Assembly: GCA_903862935.1 (NCBI GenBank)
Contig: CAIOZY010000057.1
Span: forward strand, 1-64,000
Reading direction: 5' to 3'
Length of the DNA: 64,000 nt
Source: an uncultured Opitutaceae bacterium
Lineage (GTDB): Bacteria; Verrucomicrobiota; Verrucomicrobiia; Opitutales; Opitutaceae
Shown piece after piece: positions 1 to 8,154 of the stretch. A model generated the notes under the pieces. It was given only the letters and a program-made list of their open reading frames with translations. It did no database searches and was not told where the DNA came from. The position numbers and the translations under genes were made by a program. Within the stretch, counting starts at the first letter, position 1. Every line of letters begins with the position of its first letter.

Positions 1-15
1 CCCCCCCCCCCCCCC
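1..15. other. Poly-C run at the contig edge
   Basis: The first 15 bases are all C and directly precede the first coding sequence. In a window that starts inside or at the very front of a gene this is best read as a contig end or assembly artefact, not a biological element. It means the true 5' end of the first gene may be missing. Confidence 0.6.
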
Positions 16-19
16 AGCC

Positions 20-3000
20 GTGCGTCTGATCGGTTTCGTGGCCGCAGGAATTGCCGCGGTACCCGCCGTCATCATGGGCCTTCAGCATGTGACCGGTGTT
101 GAGCTGGCTTGGGAACATTGGTTGCCGCGCACCGAGGACACTGTGCGCGGCATTCCGGTCGGACATATGTCGCCGCTTTCAGCCGGTGCGTTCCTGTTCG
201 CAGCCGTCAGCCTGGCCGCGCTTCTCCCACCGCTGGCTAAATACAGATTGCTCCATCGCGCGGGGCTGGTCACGGCTTCACTTGGCGCAGCGTTGAGCAT
301 TGTCGTTATCCTGGCGTATGCCTCAGGCGCGCTGCTGTTTTACAGCGAGAACACGATCCGGATGTCGATGCTAACGGCCGTCGGCCTCGCGGCGCTCAAT
401 CTTGCGCTGCTCACGGCCGCAGTCTCGCGAGTCCGCCGGAGGGCCGAAGGTGCCGGCGCCCCACACCTTCATGCAGCGCCCTTATGGCGCGGAACGGAAT
501 GGAAGCTGCTCATTGTCATCGGCGTGCTGGCGTTCGGGGTTGCGCTGACTGGTCTCGTTTTCCTCCGCGTGCAACAGGCGGCGCTGCGTGAGCGGATTGC
601 CGACCAACTGGGCGCGATTGCCGACCTCAAGGTCAGCCAGATTGTGAACTGGCGAAACGAGTGGCTAGAGGATGCGCGACTAATGCAAACACCGTTACTG
701 GCCCGGAGCGCCACCACTTTTCTTGCCAACCCGGATTCCGCCGCTCGTGGAGAAATACTCGCCTTTATCGGCTCTCTGCAACGCAGCCGTCACTACGAGG
801 CGGTGGTTTTGTTCGACAATCGGATGAATCCCCGGATCGCGGTGCCGCCGGCGGCGGAGACTTCCAGCCCTCGATTGCGCGCGCTGCTGGAGGCTGTCCC
901 CAGGGCCAGCGACGTCCTGACGTCTGATCTTCACCGCGGAGTCAACGGCGACATTCATTTGGACATGATTGTTCCGATCCGGGACTTGGTCGCCAGGCCA
1001 ACGGGCCGGAATCCCGATTCGCCGCAATCCGCCGCTTCGCCTGTTGGGGCGATGCTGCTGCGGATAAACCCGCGGGATTTTCTTTACCCGCTGATCGAGA
1101 AATGGCCGGTGCCGAGCAAGACCGGCGAAACCCTGCTGGTGCGCCGCGAGGGCGATGAGGTGGTCTATTTGAACGATCTCCTGCACCAGCCAGGTGCCGC
1201 GCTGACGCTGCGCCGCTCCATCCGCGACTTGCAGCTACCGGCGGCCATGGGGGGCCACGGGTTTTCCGGCGTGACCGAGGGAGTGGACTATCGCGGTGTT
1301 GCAGTACTGGCGGCAGTCCGGGCTGTCCCGGGATCGCCGTGGATCCTGGTGGCGAAGCAGGATGAGACGGAGATCTACGCGCCTTTGCACCAGCAGGCTT
1401 GGGCCGTGAGCACAACCTTGGTGGCGCTGCTGCTGGGGGCCGCGCTCGCTGCGACTTATTTGTGGCGGCAGATTACCACGACTTTCCTGCGACGGGAGCT
1501 TGCGTCGGAAACAGCGCGTAGTGCCTTGGCTGAACGCCTGGCTCTGGTCACCCAGCACGCGAACGATGTCATCCTGCTGATGGACGAAACTAGGCGGATC
1601 GTAGAAGCCAACGACCGCGCGCTCAAAACCTACGGTTACACGCTCGACGAACTGCGCCAGTTGCCGCCCGGCGCCCTCCGGTCTCCGGCCGCGATGGACC
1701 GGCTGCCCCAACAACTCGACTTGTTCGACTCAGCGGACGGCGCCGTATTCGAGACGGTGCACCAACGCAAGGACGGCACCATTTTCCCGGTGGAGGTCAG
1801 CGTCCGGTCCATCGAAGTTGGGGGCCATCATTTCAGCCTGGGGATCTACCGCGACATCACCGAGCGCAAGCAGGCGGAGCGGGAATTATTGGAATCGCAT
1901 GGGATGCTGCAGCGCGTGATCAACAACATCCCTCAGCATGTCTTTTGGAAGGACAGGAACCTCTATTATCTGGGTGCCAACACCGTTTTTGCGCGGTCGG
2001 GCGGCCTCGACAAGCCAGAGGACATCATCGGCAAGAGCGACTCTGATTTGACATGGAAAGAATCCGCCAATGCGTACCAGGCGGATGACCGGGCGGTGAT
2101 CGAAAGTGGCGTTCCCAAGCTGAACTACGAAGAATGCCAAAAGCGGCTCGATGGAAGCCTTCGGTGGCTTCGGACCAGCAAGATTCCGCTGCCCGACGAT
2201 GCCGGAAAGATCATCGGCGTCCTCGCCATCTATGAAGACATCACGGAGCGCAAGCTCAACGAGCGCCAGCTTATCGAGCAAAATGAAATCATCCGTAATG
2301 CGCACGAAGGCTTGATGATCGTGAACCAAGCCAACGAAGTCTCGTTGTGGAGCCGCGGGGCCGAGCAGATATTCGGGTGGACCGCAGCCGAGGCGCTGGG
2401 CCGTCAGCCTGAGCAACTGCTCGGCACCGAATATCTCGGCGTCATGGCCGGGTTGCGAGCGGCAACTGAGCGCGACGGATTTTGGAATGGCGAGATTCGG
2501 TTGCAAACTCGCGACGGTCGCAAACTCGCGCTGGACTTTCGTGTCACGCTGGTTCGCGACGAGGCAGGACAGCCGCGCGCCCGGCTCAACTTCATTGCCG
2601 ACATCACGGAGAAGAAACTGACTGAGGAGAAATTCCTCCATGCCCAGCAGCTCGAGAGTATCGGCATGCTCTCTGCGGGCATTGCTCACGATCTCAACAA
2701 CGTGCTCGCCCCGATCCTGTTTGCCGCGCCGATGCTGCGCACCAACCTCTCATCTCCAGCCGACCGGAAATTGATAGACACGCTTGAACGCTGCGCGCAG
2801 CGCGGGGCTGGGCTCGTAAGGCAAATTCTTGGGTTTGTGCGAAGTACGACTGGCGAATTCAGTCCTACGCAGGTGAAGCATCTCGTGAACGACGTGATCG
2901 GCGTCATCGAACAGACGTTTCCCAAAGCCATCCAGCTTGAGCACCAGATTCCGTCCGACCTCTGGCCGGCATTGGGCAACGCCACGCAGATTCACCAAGT

Positions 3001-3784
3001 GCTCTTGAATCTCTGCGTCAATGCTCGCGATGCTATGCCGCAGGGTGGCACGCTGCGGATCGCTGCGACCAATCGCCAGATCGATGCGAAGGGATTTGGC
3101 GCGGTTCCGGGAACTCAGCTGGGTGCCTGGCTCGAGATTGACGTCTCAGACACTGGCACTGGCATTCCACCCGAGGTGCTCGAACACATCTGGACGCCGT
3201 TCTTTACCACCAAGGGGGTGGGAAAAGGGACGGGCCTGGGGCTTTCCACGATTCGCAGCATCATTGCTAATCACCATGGTTTTGTCGATTTGCAGACCGT
3301 GGTCGGCCAAGGGTCCACCTTCCGCATATTCCTTCCTGCCGTCGTTGGCGCGGCATACCGGCCCAGCAACGCCTCGCCTTCGGAAATTCCCGGCGGCCAC
3401 GGCGAACTCATTCTCGTCGTGGACGACGACGCGCCCATCCGCGACACCCTCACAAACATCCTCGAGCGGAATGGCTATAACGTCTTGAGCTGTGTCGATG
3501 GCATGGAGGCGATCATCTTGTTTAACGCCCATCCCCGCGCAATCTCGCTCGTCGTCACCGATGTTGATATGCCCCGTCTCGGTGGCGTGGGGCTCGCCGG
3601 CGCGCTGTTGCAGATTCGCCCCGATATCCGGCTGCTCGCCATCAGCGGATTGTCTAGCGGTGAAGGCAGCAGCCCCGATGTCGCAGCGATTCAGAAGCTG
3701 GTGCACGCGTTTCTCGTCAAACCTTTCACCGCCGAAGTCCTGTTGGGCACTGTGCACGGGCTGCTGTTCCCTAAAAGCCTTTAG
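20..3784 (+). CDS. Hybrid sensor histidine kinase with PAS repeats and C-terminal receiver
   Basis: A 1254-residue membrane sensor. The N-terminal third has several hydrophobic segments (about residues 1-140 and 160-185), then a probable periplasmic sensing domain up to a further membrane segment near 460-485. Three PAS/PAC-type modules follow (about 510-620, 630-745, 755-870), each ending in an ITE(R/K)K-like linker. The dimerisation domain carries GIAHDLNN with the phospho-acceptor His near residue 890; N, G1 and G2 boxes of the ATPase domain are present (DTGTGIP, GTGLGLS). The receiver domain (about 1130-1254) has the acidic pair DDD, phospho-acceptor Asp near 1181 in VVTDVDMP and the KPF lysine. 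The GTG at 20 is the first available start, but the gene begins against a poly-C run, so it may be 5'-truncated. The signal sensed is unknown. Confidence 0.85.
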   Translation: MRLIGFVAAGIAAVPAVIMGLQHVTGVELAWEHWLPRTEDTVRGIPVGHMSPLSAGAFLFAAVSLAALLPPLAKYRLLHRAGLVTASLGAALSIVVILAYASGALLFYSENTIRMSMLTAVGLAALNLALLTAAVSRVRRRAEGAGAPHLHAAPLWRGTEWKLLIVIGVLAFGVALTGLVFLRVQQAALRERIADQLGAIADLKVSQIVNWRNEWLEDARLMQTPLLARSATTFLANPDSAARGEILAFIGSLQRSRHYEAVVLFDNRMNPRIAVPPAAETSSPRLRALLEAVPRASDVLTSDLHRGVNGDIHLDMIVPIRDLVARPTGRNPDSPQSAASPVGAMLLRINPRDFLYPLIEKWPVPSKTGETLLVRREGDEVVYLNDLLHQPGAALTLRRSIRDLQLPAAMGGHGFSGVTEGVDYRGVAVLAAVRAVPGSPWILVAKQDETEIYAPLHQQAWAVSTTLVALLLGAALAATYLWRQITTTFLRRELASETARSALAERLALVTQHANDVILLMDETRRIVEANDRALKTYGYTLDELRQLPPGALRSPAAMDRLPQQLDLFDSADGAVFETVHQRKDGTIFPVEVSVRSIEVGGHHFSLGIYRDITERKQAERELLESHGMLQRVINNIPQHVFWKDRNLYYLGANTVFARSGGLDKPEDIIGKSDSDLTWKESANAYQADDRAVIESGVPKLNYEECQKRLDGSLRWLRTSKIPLPDDAGKIIGVLAIYEDITERKLNERQLIEQNEIIRNAHEGLMIVNQANEVSLWSRGAEQIFGWTAAEALGRQPEQLLGTEYLGVMAGLRAATERDGFWNGEIRLQTRDGRKLALDFRVTLVRDEAGQPRARLNFIADITEKKLTEEKFLHAQQLESIGMLSAGIAHDLNNVLAPILFAAPMLRTNLSSPADRKLIDTLERCAQRGAGLVRQILGFVRSTTGEFSPTQVKHLVNDVIGVIEQTFPKAIQLEHQIPSDLWPALGNATQIHQVLLNLCVNARDAMPQGGTLRIAATNRQIDAKGFGAVPGTQLGAWLEIDVSDTGTGIPPEVLEHIWTPFFTTKGVGKGTGLGLSTIRSIIANHHGFVDLQTVVGQGSTFRIFLPAVVGAAYRPSNASPSEIPGGHGELILVVDDDAPIRDTLTNILERNGYNVLSCVDGMEAIILFNAHPRAISLVVTDVDMPRLGGVGLAGALLQIRPDIRLLAISGLSSGEGSSPDVAAIQKLVHAFLVKPFTAEVLLGTVHGLLFPKSL

Positions 3785-4168
3785 GAGCCCGAAGATGATT
3801 CATGGCCGGGTCTAAGAAACGCCGCCGCGATACGTCCGGTATCACTGGGTGTTACGGCGATAGCAGAAAGAGCCTGTTCCAAGCCGTCGATAGAAAGTAT
3901 GTGCTCATTTCCCGCAGGATGATGTGAAAAAAGCACGCTTACCCCCATAGCAAAGGCGGCATTTCCCAATCATCAAGTCTTCCTCCGACTGGCTGTCGCG
4001 CCGGGCACCGGGTAGCGCTCCAGAAGTTGTCCTTTGCTGCGGCTCGAAGCGGCGTTCTGCATCGAAATGTTCCGGCAGGGTGCCATAACGGTGAAATCAA
4101 TGGAAGGGTATCGCCGAACAACGACCGGATCGCCTGCCTCCGTCACCCGACGAGTCAAGTTCGCCATA
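3785..4168. other. 384-bp stretch with no confident gene
   Basis: Between the converging hybrid kinase and receiver genes. I see no recognised domain, tRNA or convincing terminator. The only candidate is a 64-codon minus-strand frame at 3973-4167, listed separately. The stretch could hold the decayed end of the leftward accessory operon. Confidence 0.4.
3973..4167 (-). CDS. Possible small hypothetical protein coupled to the receiver gene
   Basis: A 64-residue frame whose ATG comes one base after the stop of the upstream receiver gene (TGA-T-ATG), an arrangement typical of translational coupling. The product is basic, starts MANLTRRVTEAGDPVVVRRY and matches no family I recognise. The coupling is the only positive evidence; it could equally be a chance frame or a remnant of a longer gene. 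Confidence 0.25.
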   Translation of the reverse strand: MANLTRRVTEAGDPVVVRRYPSIDFTVMAPCRNISMQNAASSRSKGQLLERYPVPGATASRRKT

Positions 4169-4648
4169 TCATTTCAGTCCGGCAATCAACTCTCTTATGA
4201 AGTCTGGATGGAGTGTCTTCCCCACAATTCGATCAACTCGCAAGGCAAGGTATGCCTTCTCGATCTCCGGCGTCAGATTGCCGCTCTCAACAATGATCCG
4301 CCCAGAAAACACGGTTGCCCGAGTCTTTTTCACCAGGCCCAAGCCGCTCAGGCGGGGCATCTGGTGGTCAGTGATCAATAGGTCGAAAGCCGATGGATCA
4401 ACAGAAAGGCGATCCCAGGCCGCTTGGCCGTCAAGAACGCATTCGACTTCGTGCCCTGCGTCCGAGAGCACCTTCTTCAGTATTTCCGCGATGTGCTCGT
4501 TATCCTCGGCGCAGAGAATTCTCAAAAATCGGCCTCTCGCCGCTCTGCTTCCCTTTCCAAGAAACCACTTGGGTGTCGTTGGCGCCGGCTTTTCCAGGAG
4601 CTTATCGTCCGTCATGTTATGGGTCTTCATGAGAGTGTGGTCGCTCAT
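4169..4648 (-). CDS. CheY-like single-domain response regulator
   Basis: A 159-residue protein: about 40 residues of unassigned N-terminal extension, then one receiver domain. Visible are the acidic pair AEDN, the phospho-acceptor Asp in LLITDHQMP and a lysine in VGKTL near the C-terminus. There is no output domain, so it probably passes phosphate to, or binds, another protein. The start is supported by an AGAGGTG ribosome site a few bases upstream. Its ATG overlaps the stop of the preceding ORF3-like gene as ATGA, so the two are probably translated together. The hybrid kinase at 20-3784 is a plausible but unproven partner. Confidence 0.8.
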   Translation of the reverse strand: MSDHTLMKTHNMTDDKLLEKPAPTTPKWFLGKGSRAARGRFLRILCAEDNEHIAEILKKVLSDAGHEVECVLDGQAAWDRLSVDPSAFDLLITDHQMPRLSGLGLVKKTRATVFSGRIIVESGNLTPEIEKAYLALRVDRIVGKTLHPDFIRELIAGLK

Positions 4649-5127
4649 ACGCTCACCTCTTGCAGAGCGCGGTTAACCGCCGACAGTAGGAACCTCGTTT
4701 TGCGGCGGTCGGGTCCTGACGGTTTTCGACCATTACGCGAAATGCACGTGGCGCGACTTGCTCGGCTAAACGTCTTCGTGATCTTCAGAAGCTCAATCGA
4801 CTGTTCCCATTCGTGACTGTCGCCGCAGTAGTATGCCAGCCGGTCGCCCGATCTCTGAAGAACCCGCTCCAGCCTCACGTCGCGATCCGAGTTGATCCGC
4901 GGAAGATCCTCCCACACTGGGTGTCCATAGATGGCCTTCTTGTTGTCGATGAAGAAATGCTGGGTGGAATCTGGAGCGCCCATGGCGATCTGGATTACGG
5001 CATGCAGCCGGTAAAGCGTGATGTCGGCGGGAACGAGAATCCGCCGCCATTTGATGGGGCGAACGAGGATGGCTGTGATCTTGAGGAGGTATCATTGTCG
5101 ATAGCCATCGGAGTGAAGGGTAGGCAT
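4645..5127 (-). pseudogene. Plasmid pRiA4b ORF-3-like gene with an in-frame TGA at codon 12
   Basis: Reading from an ATG at 5127, preceded by a textbook TAAGGAG site with six-base spacing, gives eleven codons, a TGA at 5094-5092, then an open frame to 4645. The frame after the TGA matches the PRiA4_ORF3 family (found in plasmids and as IS1096-type passengers): KWRRILVPADITLYRLH, then AVIQIAMG and GDRLAYYCGDSHEWEQSIEL. Conservation begins just after the TGA, so the stop sits inside or at the edge of the family domain. The C-terminal part diverges from family consensus. It ends in a 4-bp ATGA overlap with the receiver gene. It could be a nonsense mutant, or be expressed from a downstream start such as the ATG at 4983. 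Family assignment is from motif memory. Confidence 0.6.
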
Positions 5128-5208
5128 CGGTTGCTCCTTACAACGGAGGTCCTCACTAGGCCCCCCTTAGGGCGCCCTCCGGGCCGGTGAGTCAGTCCGG
5201 CCGTAGAT

Positions 5209-6411
5209 TCACTTGGGATCGAGCCACGCCCAGGCGGGTACCACCTCGACCTCCAGCCCGCTGGCGTTTAACCGGTCCGTCTGGTCCATCGTCACAACGA
5301 GTGCCTTGCGCTGGCCTGGGAGCGCGCACGCCTGGCGCAAACCGACCAACTCCCGGGCGCTGTTGGCCGACGTCAGTTTCGCACAGACCTGGATCGCCCA
5401 CTCGTCGGTCACAAAATCGCATTCCCAGGAGTCCTTCTCCCCGGCGTAGCAGGGCTGCAGACCCCGCTGCCTCAGCGACAGGTAGACGGCGTTCTCCAGC
5501 CGGTGGCCAACGTCAGGGCTCAAATTCGGCGAATTCGCCGCGCGCAGGCCGTTGTCGACCGCATAGTATTTCTTCGGCGCCACGACCCTCTTCTTGAAGG
5601 ACGCGCTGAACTTTGGCACGGCGAACAGGAGGTAGGCGTCCTCCAGGAAGCCGACATAGTCGGAGGTCTGCGAGACGGCCGGAACGGCAAGGGCCTTGGT
5701 GAGGCCCTGGTACGAGAGGGGCTGGCCGGTGTTGGCCAGCAGGAAGAGGGCGAGGTTCATGACGTGCCGCGCCTCCCTCAGCTGGTGGCGCTGGGCGATG
5801 TCGCGCTCGACGATGTCGCGCAGCAGCTGCCGGAGTATCCCCGGGTCGCTCTCGCGCAGGTAGCCCGGGAACCCGCCCTCGTCCAAATAGGCCCTCAGGG
5901 AGTCCGGGCCTGCCTTGGCCGACCGGAAGGTGAGGTATTCCGGGTAGGAGAAGGGAAACACCTCGAACGAGCGGTGCCGGCCGGTCAGCTTGGCTCCCAT
6001 CTCCCGGTGAAGGAGCGAGGCGTTCGATCCGGTGACACAGAGGGGGTGGCCGCGGTCCAGAAGGGCCCGCACAAGCCTCGGCCACTCGGAAAACTCCTGG
6101 ATTTCGTCCAGGAAGACCGGCCGGTCACCTGCCAGCTCTGCCACGACCTCCATCAGCTGGGGATAGTCCTCCGGGGTGATGCCATACAGGCGCGTGTCCT
6201 CGGCGTTCACATAGAGCGCTCCAGGGTGGGCCCGCAAAAGCTGGGCCTGGAGGACACTCTTCCCGCACCGCCGGACTCCCGTCAGAATCAAGGCGTGCTG
6301 CGAGGAGGCCTCAGGCAGCCTTTTGGCAAGGGCGCGTGCGACCTCATGGTCCGGTGCCGTCGGCGGACGCTGGTCCTTCAGGACCTCAAGTAGTGTAGTT
6401 CGTAGTAACAC
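5209..6411 (-). CDS. AAA_14-type ATPase with DUF4143 C-terminal domain
   Basis: A 400-residue protein of the AAA_14/DUF4143 family, ATPases of unclear function common in genomic islands and sometimes grouped with toxin or defence genes. Walker A is GVRRCGKS near residue 45, Walker B is VFLDEIQEF near 100, followed by the sensor-like CVTGSNASLL. The C-terminal half (about 205-400) has the DUF4143 pattern including YYAVDNGLR, RLENAVYLSL and the nuclease-like WECDFVTDE. Length is normal for the family, so the gene appears intact. The GTG start lies inside a palindrome (6394-6435), which may regulate its expression. It is a single gene between an ORF3-like pseudogene and a broken tRNA. Confidence 0.85.
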   Translation of the reverse strand: MLLRTTLLEVLKDQRPPTAPDHEVARALAKRLPEASSQHALILTGVRRCGKSVLQAQLLRAHPGALYVNAEDTRLYGITPEDYPQLMEVVAELAGDRPVFLDEIQEFSEWPRLVRALLDRGHPLCVTGSNASLLHREMGAKLTGRHRSFEVFPFSYPEYLTFRSAKAGPDSLRAYLDEGGFPGYLRESDPGILRQLLRDIVERDIAQRHQLREARHVMNLALFLLANTGQPLSYQGLTKALAVPAVSQTSDYVGFLEDAYLLFAVPKFSASFKKRVVAPKKYYAVDNGLRAANSPNLSPDVGHRLENAVYLSLRQRGLQPCYAGEKDSWECDFVTDEWAIQVCAKLTSANSARELVGLRQACALPGQRKALVVTMDQTDRLNASGLEVEVVPAWAWLDPK

Positions 6412-6435
6412 AGAAGTGTCATATTACAAACTACA
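6394..6435. repeat. Imperfect palindrome covering the start of the AAA_14 ATPase gene
   Basis: The arm TGTAGTTCGTAGTA (6394-6407) matches the reverse complement of TATTACAAACTACA (6422-6435) at 12 of 14 positions. The 14-base centre itself contains ACAC...GTGT. The ATPase GTG start (6409-6411, minus strand) sits in the centre. It could be an operator, an RNA hairpin hiding the start codon, or an end of a small mobile element. Confidence 0.6.
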
Positions 6436-6567
6436 CCCATGGATCAAGTCATTTCCCTCCGCCGTCCAAACCCTGGTTTTGCCAGAAATCCCGGTATTAT
6501 TTCACAGTTTTCGATCACGTATTTCACAGTCGAGTTTGCAAGTGATTGATAAACAACAGATGGTTTA

Positions 6568-6610
6568 TACGTCCCGAACGTAGCGCGCTACCAGGCTAAG
6601 CTACGCCCCG
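6568..6610 (-). pseudogene. Truncated tRNA-Pro(CGG), 5' half only
   Basis: On the minus strand from 6610 the sequence reads as the front of a tRNA-Pro: acceptor strand CGGGGCG, the D arm, anticodon stem CTACG, loop TTCGGGA (anticodon CGG) and four of five bases of the 3' anticodon stem. After 6568 the match stops abruptly and no variable loop, T arm or acceptor return follows. Breaks at this point are typical of integrase or excision scars in tRNA genes. The fragment cannot make a functional tRNA. Confidence 0.8.
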
Positions 6611-7020
6611 ACTTAACTTCGCGAAGGGTCGGAAAGCGCCAGCCCGCGGGGATTCGCAAGCAGAAAAGGCGATGGGGGTTTCTCTGCCCGTCCGGAGGGA
6701 GGGTGAAGCGGATTCACCCCGCATCCCCTGTCTCCCATGATCGCTGTTAGAGCCAACGCCTCCCGGTTGCTTGATTGGACAATACCCAGCGTATCGGTGC
6801 TGAAAGCTGCATCCATCGTTACCAGCCCCGGCGCCCATCTGGAGAAGCTCGGGTTTGTCATTCTAGCCCCGCGATCCAGCGCATTTCCACAAGACGACCT
6901 TTGTCGGCTGCTTGACCCTGCGCTACGCTTGTCCTTTATCGACTGAGGTTGGGGCTTCTCAGGGCAACGCTAGGGTATCCGACATATCAGGCGCCGTGGT
7001 CTCCGACCTCCAAAAACCCC
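6611..7020. other. 410-bp non-coding stretch before the C1/deoxysugar cluster
   Basis: No open frame here has recognisable protein features. A perfect 7-bp hairpin GGGTGAA-GCGGA-TTCACCC lies at 6701-6719, without a T-run. I looked for a cobalamin riboswitch in front of the methyltransferase gene and saw no B12-box-like sequence. The promoter of the cluster should lie in this stretch but I cannot place it. Confidence 0.5.
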
Positions 7021-8124
7021 ATGACATCCCGGGAGAGAATGAGATTGGTTTTAAGCGGAAAGCTTCCCGATCGGGTTCCGTTCTTCCCCACGATCTTCAC
7101 CGATCATGCCTGCATCGCCTCGGGCAAGAGGTTCGAGGATGCACTCATCAATCCCGCGGTCGGGGCGGATTGCATGCTGTCCGCTGCCTTGCGCTACCGG
7201 ACGGACGTCGTGCGCTTTCCGTTCGGACCCGCGTCGGCCTGGTACGAGGAGAAGTTTGTCGCCGAGCTCGACGGGAGGCTAACCCAGTTCTCTCGTGCAA
7301 CTGGGAAGGCCGAGGGGCGTTTCGACGTAGAGGGCGGTGGGATGTTTATACCGCTGAATCCGCCGCCCCAGGTCCGCACGGCCGCGGATGTCGCCTCAAT
7401 CCCCGTCCCCACGGCGGAGGAATACCTCCAGCGGGGATACCTCAAAGATGTCATCCGGTGCGCCCAATCCGCCCATGACAGCGGGCTGTTCACGGTTGGC
7501 ATGTGCGCGGGGCAGACCATCAACTTCATGGTGGAGAAGATGGGAGGCACAGAGCCGGCTCTGCTCCTGTTCTACGACGATCCCGCGCTCGCCCGAGCCC
7601 TTATCGACAAGGCCGTGGCGATCTCGATCGAAAAGGCCAAGGCTTTTGTGCGGGCTGGCGTGGACTGCCTCTACATTGGCGACTCTTACGCGTCCGCAAG
7701 CGTCATCTCCCCGGACTTCTACCGAGATTTCTGCAAGCCGGCATACACCATTCTCGCCCACGAGGTCCACGGCATGGGCGTGTTCTGTTACAAGCACTGT
7801 TGCGGCAACTACAATCCCCTGCTCGACGAACTTCCGTCCGTGGGGCTCGACGCCATGGATGGAATCGATCCTACGAGCGGGATGAGCGTGAAGCACACCA
7901 AGGAGAGGGTAGGCGGCAGCCTAACGCTCATGGGGGGATTGAGCTGCCTGACGCTCCTCAAGGGGACCCCGGCGGCAGTTCGCGACGAGGCCATGCGTTG
8001 TGTCTTGGACGGGAAGCCCGGTGGCCGTTATGTCTTGGGCAGCGCGTGCGCGGTGCCCCGTCACACCCCAGCGCAAAACCTGATGGCCGCGAGGGACGCG
8101 GCGGTCGAGTTTGGCGCTTACTAG
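7021..8124 (+). CDS. UroD/MtaA-family corrinoid-dependent methyltransferase
   Basis: A 367-residue protein of the uroporphyrinogen decarboxylase superfamily, in the branch of methylcobalamin methyltransferases (MtaA, CmuA) and not of haem synthesis. The N-terminus MTSRERMRLVLSGKLPDRVPF is typical and fixes the start. The zinc-thiolate pattern of MtaA-like enzymes is visible: H259-x-C261 in KHCCGN and C343 in GSACAVPRHTP. It probably moves a methyl group between a substrate or thiol and a corrinoid protein. It opens a co-directional run of one-carbon genes, 30 bp ahead of the homocysteine-methyltransferase-like gene. The methyl donor cannot be read from sequence. A role in haem synthesis is unlikely given the Cys ligands and neighbours. 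Confidence 0.8.
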   Translation: MTSRERMRLVLSGKLPDRVPFFPTIFTDHACIASGKRFEDALINPAVGADCMLSAALRYRTDVVRFPFGPASAWYEEKFVAELDGRLTQFSRATGKAEGRFDVEGGGMFIPLNPPPQVRTAADVASIPVPTAEEYLQRGYLKDVIRCAQSAHDSGLFTVGMCAGQTINFMVEKMGGTEPALLLFYDDPALARALIDKAVAISIEKAKAFVRAGVDCLYIGDSYASASVISPDFYRDFCKPAYTILAHEVHGMGVFCYKHCCGNYNPLLDELPSVGLDAMDGIDPTSGMSVKHTKERVGGSLTLMGGLSCLTLLKGTPAAVRDEAMRCVLDGKPGGRYVLGSACAVPRHTPAQNLMAARDAAVEFGAY

Positions 8125-8154
8125 TCTTCTGCCGAGGTTGAGGAGAACACCGCT

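Noticed and set aside
5092-5094. TGA as a selenocysteine codon
   Set aside because: No stem-loop of bacterial SECIS type is apparent just downstream and the family has no known Cys or Sec at that place.
4793-5095. A 100-residue minus-strand frame starting MIPPQDHSHP
   Set aside because: It is the wrong frame over the ORF3-like domain; the family motifs read in the neighbouring frame.
6701-6719. Hairpin GGGTGAA/TTCACCC as a terminator
   Set aside because: No T-run follows on either strand.
6611-7020. A cobalamin riboswitch before the UroD methyltransferase
   Set aside because: I found no B12-box-like sequence or matching fold; the only structure is a short hairpin at 6701-6719.
7021-8124. 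Uroporphyrinogen decarboxylase of haem synthesis
   Set aside because: The H-x-C and distal Cys ligands and the one-carbon neighbourhood fit methyltransferases of the same superfamily.
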